A DNA stretch of 7,010 nucleotides from Actinomycetota bacterium (GTDB lineage Bacteria > Actinomycetota > Thermoleophilia > Solirubrobacterales > 70-9): the NCBI GenBank assembly GCA_018268695.1, contig JAFDWD010000608.1, positions 1-7,010 of the forward strand. Direction: 5' to 3'. Below, one piece after another: positions 1 to 6,934 of this stretch (within the stretch, counting starts at the first letter, position 1; each line of letters opens with the position of its first letter). The translations under genes were made by a program, and so were the position numbers. The notes under the pieces were generated by a model, which was not told where the DNA came from, did no database searches, and saw only the letters and a list, made by a program, of their open reading frames with translations.

Positions 1-2531
1 ATGCCGCCCTTGAAGGTGTCGATCCTGCCGTCGAGCACGATGTCCACCTGGCCCTTCAGGTCGGCGACCATGTCGGGCAGGGTGTTGTTCGACGAGCGCA
101 GGTACACCGGCCCTTCGACCGGATGCGAGAGAAGCGGCGTCCAGGCCCGCGCGAACCCGTAGCGAGATTTCGCCGGGCACTGTCCGGCGGCGAACTGCGG
201 CCGGGTGCAGATGGTGCCGAGGCTCGCCTGGTCGAGGAAGATCGCGTGCGGCAACGCCACCGAGGCGAGCTGCGTGTTGGCCTGTCCTTCTTCGGTGGTC
301 AGGGTCGCCTTCAGCTTCGGATGCTTCGCGCGCTTGGTCTGACCGAAGAGGCGCACCTTCAGACCCGGGGTGAATTCGAGGCCTTCACACCCTTCGCCCT
401 GGAAAGGGACACTCACCTTGTACTGCGACCACGCGGCCGGGTTGGTCGGGTCGCCACCACCGCCGGAGATCGAACCGACGGTCGCGTTCTTGTTGCAGTT
501 GGTTCCGTTGAGGGTGAATTCCTTGCGCTTCAGGTTCACCTGGATCGAGCGGATGTCGAGTTTGGCGCCGCCGAAGACATCGGGGATTTCGGCACTGGTT
601 TCGATCTGCCCGGATTCGGGATTGAGGTTCAGCGGTGCGACGACGACCACGTTGCCGAGGTCGAACGGACCGGCGACCGCCGGCGTGATGACGACTGCCG
701 AGAGCGGTGCACCCTTATATGGACCCGAGAGGAAGACCTTGCCTTCGATCTTCAACGGCGTCTGGCCGGTGCCGGCTTCGATCGTCGCGCTGCCGATTTC
801 ACTCTTCGCGTTGCAACTCGAGCTCTTCTTCTCTTCGACACCCGAGCGTCCCGACGCCCGGCTGTATTCGTTCGCTTCGCAGTAGGGGACTTCGGAGATG
901 TTCGCGGTCGCACCCGGCGGCAGGGTCAGGTTGAAGCCTTTGATCTCCTGCTGGCCTTCAGGGCGGGTGACCTGTAGCTGGAAGGGCGTGTAGGTGCCGG
1001 CTTTGGCGGTGTTCGGCTTCGCCACCACACCGGGCGAGAAGGGGCGTTCGCCCATCGTCTTCGCGCAGGGCCCTCCGCCCGGCGCCTGGGTGAGATTGAT
1101 TTCGGTCGGCGGCGTGCCGTTGACGGCACCGGTCGAGTAGGGCACCGCGGTCGAGGTGGCCGCCTGACTACAAAGCGGCGGGCTGCTCAGCACCGGGATC
1201 GCGTGTTTGGCGGTCTGGCCGAAGGTGAGGGTCGCCGAGCTGAACCCGACCTGCGGGAGTTCGTCGAATTCGGCGGTCAGCTGGCCGGTGGTCGGGTTCG
1301 CCCTGACCTTCCCTTCCTCGCGGACCTGCACGCCGTACCGCGACGATCCGGCGTTGAAGAAGATCCGGTACTCCTGACCCGACTGGGGGTCGCGGCTCTT
1401 CTGTTCGGCGAGGTAGACGGGGCCCTTCAGCGAACCGGCGGGCAGCGCCGGCGCTTCGATCGCGATCGTGCCGATTTGCGATTCGGCCGAGCAGGTGACC
1501 GGAGCTTTCGAGCGCAGTGGGAAGGCGGAATCGGGGCAGAACTTCAGACCGGGCGCGGTCGCCGGGTTGAGTCCGGTGCCGGCGGGCAGCGTCACGTTCG
1601 CCGACTTCACGGTCGAGCTGTTGAGTTCTTTCGCGCCCAGGTGCTGCGGGTTGCTCAGCGAGACGGTGATGGTCGACGAGGAGTCGGTGGCACCGCTCGC
1701 CGCCGCCGTCACGCTCGGCGCGAAGGGCACCGCCGAGCAGCCGACGATCGGGACCGGCGGCGTGGTCGGCGTGTTGGGCGTGGTCGCGCCCGCCTGGCTT
1801 TCCAGTTCGAGCGTGCTGGTCGAGGGTCCGTTGCAGGGACTCGGCAGCGTCAGGAAGGAACCACCGGGCTGCCCCGAGCCGCCGGCCTGACCTTCGAAGA
1901 CCAGACGATTCCGACCGAGGGGCGGGAACGACGAGATGTTGTTGATGTAGAACGCCTCGTGGTAGTCGCCCGCCCATTCGATCGACGTTTCGAGGTAGAC
2001 GTACTCGTTGACCAGTGGGACGAGCGGCGTGGTCACGTGGAATCCGAAGAGCGCCGGTTCGCCTTGATTCGGCTCGAGGTTGTAGACGTTGAACGAGAGC
2101 GGACCGATCGGGACCTTGATCCCGGTGCCGGGAATCAGTTCGAGTTCGGTCGTGACCTGGCTTTCGCCGATTCGGCTGGCGACACATCCGGCTTCGTTGT
2201 TGCGGAAGGTGTCGACCGGGCACTGCGGCAGCGCCTGCGGATTCACGTTGAGGCCCGGAGGGAGTTCGACTTTGACCCGCCTGGCCTGTTCCTGTTCCCC
2301 GGTGGCGTTGACGGTGAAGTCGGTGACCCCCGCGGGCGGATGCCCGGCTGCCTGGGCGAAGAATTCGGACGGGGCGCCCGCGTAGGTGCATCCGGGCGCC
2401 GCGCAGGTGCCCGCTTCCCATTTCGCGATCCCGATCGCCGAGGCGGAGCTCGCGCCGAAGGCGGCGCAGAGCAGCGCGATCAGGGCCAGCGCCCCGGAGA
2501 TCCCTACAGCGTTACGTGCACTCCTCCTCAT
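1..2531 (-). CDS. Large secreted four-module cysteine-patterned protein, 3' end cut by window edge
   Basis: The minus-strand frame from ATG 2531-2529 stays open for 843 codons to the left edge, so the C-terminus is outside the window. Codons end mostly in G or C. The start MRRSARNA followed by hydrophobic residues 9-27 and an ASA site near residue 32 is a typical Sec signal peptide, so the protein is probably exported. The mature part has four degenerate modules at about residues 87-233, 301-454, 524-679 and 746 onward. Each has an LPPG-like motif (the fourth is divergent), a pair of cysteines before an S-x-IG-like turn, a G-(K/P)-V-(F/Y)-L strand, and, in modules 1-3, a closing cysteine. Mature cysteines are 43, 48, 104, 116, 233, 265, 332, 347, 454, 489, 551, 573, 679, 715, 775 and 785. 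It is a paralogue of the protein encoded just upstream: 25 of 30 residues match in module 3. About 80 residues are missing by comparison with that protein. Function is unknown; a cell-surface or extracellular structural or binding role is inference only. No catalytic motif was recognised. Confidence 0.9.
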   Translation of the reverse strand, partial: MRRSARNAVGISGALALIALLCAAFGASSASAIGIAKWEAGTCAAPGCTYAGAPSEFFAQAAGHPPAGVTDFTVNATGEQEQARRVKVELPPGLNVNPQALPQCPVDTFRNNEAGCVASRIGESQVTTELELIPGTGIKVPIGPLSFNVYNLEPNQGEPALFGFHVTTPLVPLVNEYVYLETSIEWAGDYHEAFYINNISSFPPLGRNRLVFEGQAGGSGQPGGSFLTLPSPCNGPSTSTLELESQAGATTPNTPTTPPVPIVGCSAVPFAPSVTAAASGATDSSSTITVSLSNPQHLGAKELNSSTVKSANVTLPAGTGLNPATAPGLKFCPDSAFPLRSKAPVTCSAESQIGTIAIEAPALPAGSLKGPVYLAEQKSRDPQSGQEYRIFFNAGSSRYGVQVREEGKVRANPTTGQLTAEFDELPQVGFSSATLTFGQTAKHAIPVLSSPPLCSQAATSTAVPYSTGAVNGTPPTEINLTQAPGGGPCAKTMGERPFSPGVVAKPNTAKAGTYTPFQLQVTRPEGQQEIKGFNLTLPPGATANISEVPYCEANEYSRASGRSGVEEKKSSSCNAKSEIGSATIEAGTGQTPLKIEGKVFLSGPYKGAPLSAVVITPAVAGPFDLGNVVVVAPLNLNPESGQIETSAEIPDVFGGAKLDIRSIQVNLKRKEFTLNGTNCNKNATVGSISGGGGDPTNPAAWSQYKVSVPFQGEGCEGLEFTPGLKVRLFGQTKRAKHPKLKATLTTEEGQANTQLASVALPHAIFLDQASLGTICTRPQFAAGQCPAKSRYGFARAWTPLLSHPVEGPVYLRSSNNTLPDMVADLKGQVDIVLDGRIDTFKGG

Positions 2532-2539
2532 CGAGGCGA

Positions 2540-2545
2540 CCCCTT
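2540..2545 (-). promoter_or_regulatory. Ribosome binding site of the downstream paralogue
   Basis: Read on the minus strand, AAGGGG lies 8 bases before ATG 2531. This supports that start over any other for the left-hand gene. It sits in the 47-base gap after the stop of the upstream paralogue, so the second gene has its own initiation site even if the two are co-transcribed. Confidence 0.55.
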
Positions 2546-2578
2546 ACCCAGCTAGATGGCTTCGGAAAACAACCACGC

Positions 2579-5473
2579 CTATTTGTGGCTGTTCTTCCCC
2601 TTGCAGCCGGCGACCCCGAGGGGCAGCCGCTTCTTGATCAGATGCTTGCCGTTCTGCGCCAAGATCTTCAACTTCGAGAAGTATCGGTGCGTACAGAGGT
2701 TGCGCGAGTTCTGGATCAACCCCTTCTTGCCGCCCTGCATCGTCAGCGTGAACTTCGACACCGGGACGTCGGGAACCGGCGAGAAGGTCGTGCGGATCCG
2801 TCCCTGCTTGACCGACTTGATCACGCCGTGCAGCTGGATGTTCACCTGGCCCCGCAGGTCGGCGAGCAGGTCGGGCAGCACGTGGTTCGAGGAGACCAGG
2901 TAGACCGGGCCGGCAAGTTCGTCTTCGAGCAGCGGCGACTTGGCGCGGGCGCTGCCGTAGATCGAAGCCTGCGGGCATTCCTGGGCGACGAGCTGGACCC
3001 GCGTGCAGATCGTCTTGATGTGACCCTGGTCGATCAGCTCCGAGCGCGGCATCGTCAGGGTCGCGCGGGCGATGTTCGCATCCCCTTTGCGGGCGGTCAG
3101 CGTCGCCCGCAGCTTCGGGTGGCCGGCCCGGCGGGTCTGCGTCTTGCCGCCGATGAACCTGGTGACGAGCTTGGGACGGAACTTCAGCGACTCGCAGTCA
3201 GAGGTCTGGAAGGGTGCCGAGGCGGCGAACGAGCTCCACGCCGACGAGTTCGCCGGGTCTCCCCCGCCGCCGTTCAAGGTCGCCGTGTTCGATGCCTTGT
3301 CGCAACTGGTCGGGTTGAGGGTGAATTCCTTCTTGTCGAGTTCGAGGACGATCGAGCGGATGCTCAGCTGGGCGCCGCCGAAGACGTCCGGGATCGGATC
3401 GGAGACCGCCGTCACCTGGGCCGTTTCCGGGTTGACCTGCAGCGCCACCCTGACCACGACCGTGCCGAGATCGAACGGCCCGGCCGTGGCTGGGGTGACG
3501 ACCGCCAGGGAGAGCGGAGCCCCGTGGTAGGGGCCTGAGAGGAAGACTTTGCCGGTGATCGAGAGCGGCGTCTGAGCGGTGCCCGCCTGCACGGTGGCGG
3601 TGCCGACTTCGCTCTCCGCCGGGCAGCTCGAATTGGCGACATGGGCAGCGCCGCTCGTCTGCGCGGCGGCGGCGATCGCGCTCTCGGGGCAGTACGGCAC
3701 GCCCGCCAGCTTGGCGATCATCCCGGGTGCCAAGGTGACCGTCGCGGCCTTCAGCTCCTGCTGGCCGTTGCCGCGGGTGATCGCGACCCGCAGCGGGCTG
3801 AAGGCGCCGGCCGTGGTGCTCTTCGGCCCGGCGGCGAAGGATGGGGCGAAGGGTCGCGCCGCGAGCGTCGCGGCGCAGGACCCTCCGCCCGGGGTGGCGT
3901 GGAGGGAGAAGCTCCCGACCGGGGTCGCGGCGGGCCCGCCGGACCACGGCGTCATCTGGGCGGTGGCGTTGTTCGGGCCGCAGGTGGGCGGGCTGCTCAG
4001 CACCGACCGCTGGCCGCCGATGAAGTTCAGGGTGAAGCCGGTGAACGGGACCTGCGGGACTTCGGCGATCTTCGTCGTCAGCTGTCCGGTGATCGGATCG
4101 GCGAAGACGTGGCCGAGGAGTCGCACGTCGATGCCGTACCGGTCCGACGCCGCGTCGATGAAGATCCGGTACTCGTTGCCTGAACCGGGGTCACTCGATT
4201 CCTGCTTGCCGATGTAGACGTTGCCTTCGAGGGCGCCTTCCGGCAGCGCGGCCGCGGTGATCCGCGCGGTGCCGATCTTCGACTCGGGCGGGCAGGCGAT
4301 CGCCGCCGTCGAGTGGAGGGCGAACTGGCCGTTGTCGCACGTCTTCAGGTTGTTCGGCGCTGCCGCCGCGGAGGGATTGATACCCATCCCCGGCGGCAGC
4401 GTCACCTGCGCTTCCTTGGTCGTGGACTGGTCCTGGCCTTCAGGACCGTGGGGGGCGGCCACCGCGACCTCGACCTGAGGCGCGGCCGGCGAGTTCGTTT
4501 CTTCGGTGCCGGGGGCGACGGCAAGGCTCGGGGCGTAGGGGATCGTGTTGCAGCTTTTCGGCGAGGTGCCTGGCGGGATCGGTGACTCGAGCGGGACGCC
4601 CGCCCCTTCGGGGAACTTCTCTCCCGCCCCGATCTCTTCATAGGAGGCGGCTTTGAAGAAGGTCGAGTATTCGCTGCCCGATTCGACGAAGGCTTGGCCG
4701 TGACAGGTGCTGGGCGTGGTGAGGAAGGTGCCGTCGCCGGCCCTGCCGTTGAAGACGAGACGGTTTTTCAGGATCGCGCTCGGGATGCCTTCGATCGGCA
4801 GCGCGTGTGGGACCGCGATCGTGAATCCCTCGTGATAGTCCCCGGCCGAGTCGATGTCGCCTTCGAGGAAGACTTCGTTCCCGGCGAGTTCGAGGCCGAA
4901 GCGGGCGGCCTGACCTTGTTTGGGAACGACGTTGTAGACGTTCACCTTGGTGATCCCCGGGATCGGCGGGACCGGTAGCCCGGTCAAGGGCACCGCCGCC
5001 GTGACGGCGCTTTCCCCGACCAGCGAGCCGGCCGGACATCCGCCGGACCCCGCTTCGAAGGTCGCAATCGGGCACCGTTCGGTCGCGCCTGGATTGACGC
5101 TCAGGCCGACCGGCAGATCCACCCGGACGAAGGCGAGTTCATCGGTCGGGACCGGGCCGAGGAGGCCCGGTTTGTTGGCGACGATGAACTGGGTAAAGCC
5201 GAAGTTCGGATGAGCTGCAGCCGTTTCGAAGAATTGTGCCGGGGTGGCGACAGAGCATTCGGCCGGGGCCGAGGGCGGTTCGGCGTTGCAGGTTCCCGCC
5301 TGCCAGCCGGAGTCGACTTTCGGTTCGAGAGGGTTACTCGGCGCGATGACCGAGGCGGTGTCAGCCGCGGCGAGCGCCGGCATGGCAGCGAGCGCAAGGG
5401 CGATCGCGACGCAGATCACGGAATGGGTGATCCACGCGTCGCCGAACGACGCATCTCTCCTCCAGAAGAGCAT
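2579..5473 (-). CDS. Large secreted four-module cysteine-patterned protein
   Basis: This is a 964-residue protein from ATG 5473 to TAG at 2581-2579. A hydrophobic stretch at residues 19-37 (ICVAIALALAAMPALAAA) with ALA/AAA cleavage sites indicates Sec export. Four degenerate modules follow, at about residues 115-257, 354-498, 575-724 and 803-927. Each carries an LPPG-like motif (divergent in module 4), two cysteines before an S-x-x-G turn, a VY- or VF-containing strand and a final cysteine. The linker before each of modules 2-4 has a cysteine followed by an aromatic residue, one more residue and a proline. The mature protein has 18 cysteines: 61, 73, 134, 146, 257, 308, 379, 394, 498, 533, 595, 617, 724, 760, 823, 833, 927 and 957. 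The tail is basic, with no LPxTG sorting signal or C-terminal membrane anchor. The start is uncertain: TTG 5542 lies upstream of a candidate promoter, and ATG 5454 has a better ribosome site but is out of frame. A paralogue follows after 47 bases. Function is not recognised. Confidence 0.88.
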   Translation of the reverse strand: MLFWRRDASFGDAWITHSVICVAIALALAAMPALAAADTASVIAPSNPLEPKVDSGWQAGTCNAEPPSAPAECSVATPAQFFETAAAHPNFGFTQFIVANKPGLLGPVPTDELAFVRVDLPVGLSVNPGATERCPIATFEAGSGGCPAGSLVGESAVTAAVPLTGLPVPPIPGITKVNVYNVVPKQGQAARFGLELAGNEVFLEGDIDSAGDYHEGFTIAVPHALPIEGIPSAILKNRLVFNGRAGDGTFLTTPSTCHGQAFVESGSEYSTFFKAASYEEIGAGEKFPEGAGVPLESPIPPGTSPKSCNTIPYAPSLAVAPGTEETNSPAAPQVEVAVAAPHGPEGQDQSTTKEAQVTLPPGMGINPSAAAAPNNLKTCDNGQFALHSTAAIACPPESKIGTARITAAALPEGALEGNVYIGKQESSDPGSGNEYRIFIDAASDRYGIDVRLLGHVFADPITGQLTTKIAEVPQVPFTGFTLNFIGGQRSVLSSPPTCGPNNATAQMTPWSGGPAATPVGSFSLHATPGGGSCAATLAARPFAPSFAAGPKSTTAGAFSPLRVAITRGNGQQELKAATVTLAPGMIAKLAGVPYCPESAIAAAAQTSGAAHVANSSCPAESEVGTATVQAGTAQTPLSITGKVFLSGPYHGAPLSLAVVTPATAGPFDLGTVVVRVALQVNPETAQVTAVSDPIPDVFGGAQLSIRSIVLELDKKEFTLNPTSCDKASNTATLNGGGGDPANSSAWSSFAASAPFQTSDCESLKFRPKLVTRFIGGKTQTRRAGHPKLRATLTARKGDANIARATLTMPRSELIDQGHIKTICTRVQLVAQECPQASIYGSARAKSPLLEDELAGPVYLVSSNHVLPDLLADLRGQVNIQLHGVIKSVKQGRIRTTFSPVPDVPVSKFTLTMQGGKKGLIQNSRNLCTHRYFSKLKILAQNGKHLIKKRLPLGVAGCKGKNSHK
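5416..5454 (-). other. Short out-of-frame ORF at the 5' end of the upstream paralogue: leader peptide or frameshift remnant
   Basis: On the minus strand ATG 5454-5452 is preceded by GGAGGAGAG and opens a 12-codon ORF, MRRSATRGSPIP, ending at TGA 5418-5416. It is out of frame with the large secreted-protein gene. Its first five residues equal the start of the neighbouring paralogue (MRRSARNA). The stop overlaps an in-frame GTG at 5419-5417 (GTGA), just before the hydrophobic core of the signal peptide. Either this is the original start, separated from the main frame by a one-base loss (real or an assembly error), or it is a translated leader coupled to the GTG. The sequence alone cannot decide. 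Confidence 0.4.
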
Positions 5474-5482
5474 CTCGCGGCG

Positions 5483-5512
5483 AGAGTACCCGAAAATCGG
5501 TACATGAGTCAA
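5483..5512 (-). promoter_or_regulatory. Candidate promoter of the secreted-protein operon
   Basis: Read on the minus strand, TTGACT (5512-5507) resembles a -35 box. It is followed after 18 bases by TACTCT (5488-5483), a weaker -10 box. Transcription would begin near 5476, so ATG 5473 would be nearly leaderless and ATG 5454 would have a leader of about 22 bases. The element sits in an AT-rich island (5511-5527) unlike its GC-rich surroundings. If it is real, the longer TTG 5542 start is excluded. Confidence 0.4.
5486..5503. promoter_or_regulatory. Quasi-palindromic candidate operator in the divergent intergenic region
   Basis: The sequence GTACCCGAAAATCGGTAC pairs as GTA-CCGA against TCGG-TAC around an AAA centre, with a single unpaired C. 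It lies in the spacer between the candidate -35 and -10 boxes of the secreted-protein operon, a usual place for a repressor site. The neighbouring winged-helix gene is the obvious candidate partner. That link is inference. Confidence 0.35.
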
Positions 5513-5565
5513 TATTTTTTGGTAATCTCGGCGCCATGCCAAGCGGGAACCGGGTATAGGCGCTC

Positions 5566-5970
5566 TTGGACAATGGCAACGGAAACGGAAGCGGGGTCGT
5601 CGACGTGAACGGCAATGCGTCTACCAATGGCAGCGGCAACGGCAACGGACGGCGGCCCAGCAGCGAAGCCATCCCCGTGAACTGGGAGCGCCTGGCGCGG
5701 GCGACCGCCCATCCCCTGCGCGTCTCGATCCTCGAAATCCTCGGGATCGACGGCGGACGGATCCTCTCCCCCAGCGATCTCAGTCAAGAGCTCCAGATCC
5801 CGCTCAGCAACACGAATTACCACGTCACCGAGCTGGCGAAAGCGGAGCTGATCGTGTTGGTGCGCCAGCGCGCCGTGCGCGGCGCGACCGAGCACTTCTA
5901 CACGCTCCCTGAAGCTCTACCTAAGGTCGAGGCCGAGGCGTCGGCCATCGGCGAACCCGTCAACGTCTGA
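5566..5970 (+). CDS. ArsR-like winged helix-turn-helix transcriptional regulator
   Basis: This 134-residue protein is probably a cytoplasmic DNA-binding regulator. Residues 39-60 (NWERLARATAHPLRVSILE) match the first helix of ArsR-like winged-helix proteins. Residues 68-76 (SPSDLSQEL) and 80-93 (LSNTNYHVTELAKA) form the helix-turn-helix with the typical YHV recognition helix. Residues 97-113 (VLVRQRAVRGATEHFYT) form the wing. There are no cysteines, so it is not a classical thiol metal sensor, and no ligand domain is fused. The first 28 residues are Asn/Gly/Ser low complexity. The frame is closed by TAG at 5557-5559, so the start must be non-ATG: TTG 5566 is used here, with GTG 5605 and GTG 5677 as alternatives that would trim the tail. 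It diverges from the secreted-protein operon across about 90 bases, which suggests regulation of that operon or of itself. Its 3' end overlaps the convergent membrane gene by 54 bases. Confidence 0.88.
   Translation: MDNGNGNGSGVVDVNGNASTNGSGNGNGRRPSSEAIPVNWERLARATAHPLRVSILEILGIDGGRILSPSDLSQELQIPLSNTNYHVTELAKAELIVLVRQRAVRGATEHFYTLPEALPKVEAEASAIGEPVNV
5569..5649 (+). repeat. Asn/Gly-coding hexamer-like low-complexity repeat
   Basis: Two blocks built from variants of GGCAAC / GGAAAC / GGCAGC (about 5569-5594 and 5608-5649) encode the Asn-Gly-rich tail of the winged-helix regulator. Such simple repeats can change length by slippage. A change in multiples of three would alter tail length; other changes would disrupt the frame if TTG 5566 is the start. 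Confidence 0.6.
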
Positions 5971-6744
5971 CTCGCCCATCCCGACGTCCTCCACCCGGAC
6001 GTCGATCCTGGTCTTCGCCAGGCGACGGATGAGCAGGAAGACGACGACGGCAAGGATCAGGCTCACCCCGCCGGCGCCCAGCCCGAGACCGCCGCGGTGG
6101 GGTTCGACCGCGGCCCAGTCGGCGACCGAGGCGCCAAGCGGACGAGTGAGAACATAGGCGCTCCAGAAGGCGACGACCTCGTTCAGCCCGAACCAGCGGT
6201 AGCCGACGAACGGGATCGCGATCAGGGCGGCGAAGAGGACGATCGAGCCGAAGTAGCCGAGATGGAGCGTGGTCGCGGTCATGTCCCCGGCGGCGGTGCC
6301 GAGGGCAAAGGTCGCCAATACCGTCGCCCAGTAGAAGGCCTCACGGCGGCGGGTGTAGATCGAGTGGATCGAGAGCGTGCCCTCGCTGCGGTACCAGGCG
6401 AAGAAGATCGCCGCGAGCACGACCCCGTAGAAGATCGTCGAGTCCAGGTACGGGATGCCGAGCCCCACATGCAGCGCGTCGGCGGCCGAGGTGCCGAAGA
6501 TCGCGACCATGACGACGACGCCCCAGTAGGTCCACGCTTCATAGCGATCGGTCCGAAACTGCCTGCGCATCAGCCAGACCAGCGCGATCAGCATCAGCGG
6601 GATGGCGATCACCGGACCGAAGAACCCGTTCATCCAGTCGGACGTCGTCTCCCCCATCGCGGTCGTCGCCACCTTCGTGAGCCAGAAGATGACCAGAATC
6701 TCGGGGACCTTGGTGAAGCTTGCTTTCGTGAGGGCGCGGTTCAT
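5917..6744 (-). CDS. DUF347/COG4705-type eight-helix membrane protein
   Basis: This 275-residue integral membrane protein, from ATG 6744, has about eight hydrophobic segments: near residues 14-31, 41-59, 72-90, 103-118, 137-153, 164-183, 188-210 and 222-242. Four repeats share an aromatic-Trp pair and exact spacing W-x9-G-x4-D: W21/G31/D36, W74/G84/D89, W139/G149/D154 and W194/G204/D209. This matches what I recall of Pfam DUF347, a two-helix repeat with a conserved Trp found four times in bacterial membrane proteins (COG4705). The biochemical function of the family is unknown to me. The four membrane-embedded acidic positions would suit a transporter or channel, which is inference. The charged C-terminal tail (about 243-275) is probably cytoplasmic. 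An extension to TTG 6843 would add a Pro/Arg-rich stretch unlike the family. No clear Shine-Dalgarno precedes ATG 6744. The 3' end overlaps the convergent winged-helix gene by 54 bases. Confidence 0.9.
   Translation of the reverse strand: MNRALTKASFTKVPEILVIFWLTKVATTAMGETTSDWMNGFFGPVIAIPLMLIALVWLMRRQFRTDRYEAWTYWGVVVMVAIFGTSAADALHVGLGIPYLDSTIFYGVVLAAIFFAWYRSEGTLSIHSIYTRRREAFYWATVLATFALGTAAGDMTATTLHLGYFGSIVLFAALIAIPFVGYRWFGLNEVVAFWSAYVLTRPLGASVADWAAVEPHRGGLGLGAGGVSLILAVVVFLLIRRLAKTRIDVRVEDVGMGESDVDGFADGRRLGLDLR
5982..6004 (+). terminator. Candidate stem-loop terminator after the winged-helix gene
   Basis: CGACGTCC (5982-5989) and GGACGTCG (5997-6004) form a perfect 8-bp stem with a 7-base loop, starting 12 bases after the regulator's stop. 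No T-run follows, so it is not a classical intrinsic terminator, although GC-rich actinobacteria often lack the T-run. It lies inside the coding region of the convergent membrane gene, where it could equally be chance. Confidence 0.35.
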
Positions 6745-6934
6745 GGCGGCGCAAGCTAGGAGGGGGCGCTTAAGGGGCGATGAGAGAGGTGGCGGGCGTC
6801 CGGGAAAAGGGACGCGAGGCGGCGCGCGAGGCAAGGGACGCAAGGCGTTGCGGCAAACCCGGCCGGGTTACGGGGAGGGTCGGAGAGATGCCACGAACTC
6901 CACGCTTCCGTGCGTGTCACAGAGCCGGCGAGGA

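Noticed and set aside
1168..2421. Minus-strand 417-codon ORF in another frame
   Set aside because: It is rich in Arg, Gly and Pro with no signal or domain, and overlaps the paralogue frame, which has a signal peptide, G/C-ending codons and clear homology to its neighbour. It is a shadow frame.
1203..2555. Plus-strand 450-codon ORF
   Set aside because: It is antisense to the left-hand secreted-protein gene, with an Arg/Gly-rich composition typical of the antisense frame of GC-rich genes. No motif was recognised.
2532..2578. Terminator between the two paralogues
   Set aside because: The 47-base gap contains no stem-loop; it holds only the ribosome site of the second gene.
2516..3538. Plus-strand 340-codon ORF
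   Set aside because: It is antisense to the end of the upstream paralogue and the gap. It is Arg/Asp-rich with no domain, and is explained as a shadow.
5474..5542. Extension of the upstream secreted protein to TTG 5542
   Set aside because: It would put 23 charged or mixed residues before ATG 5473 and would start upstream of the candidate promoter boxes. The paralogue has no comparable extension.
6745..6843. N-terminal extension of the membrane protein to TTG 6843
   Set aside because: The added 33 residues are Pro/Arg-rich and unlike the family, whose conserved part begins close to ATG 6744.
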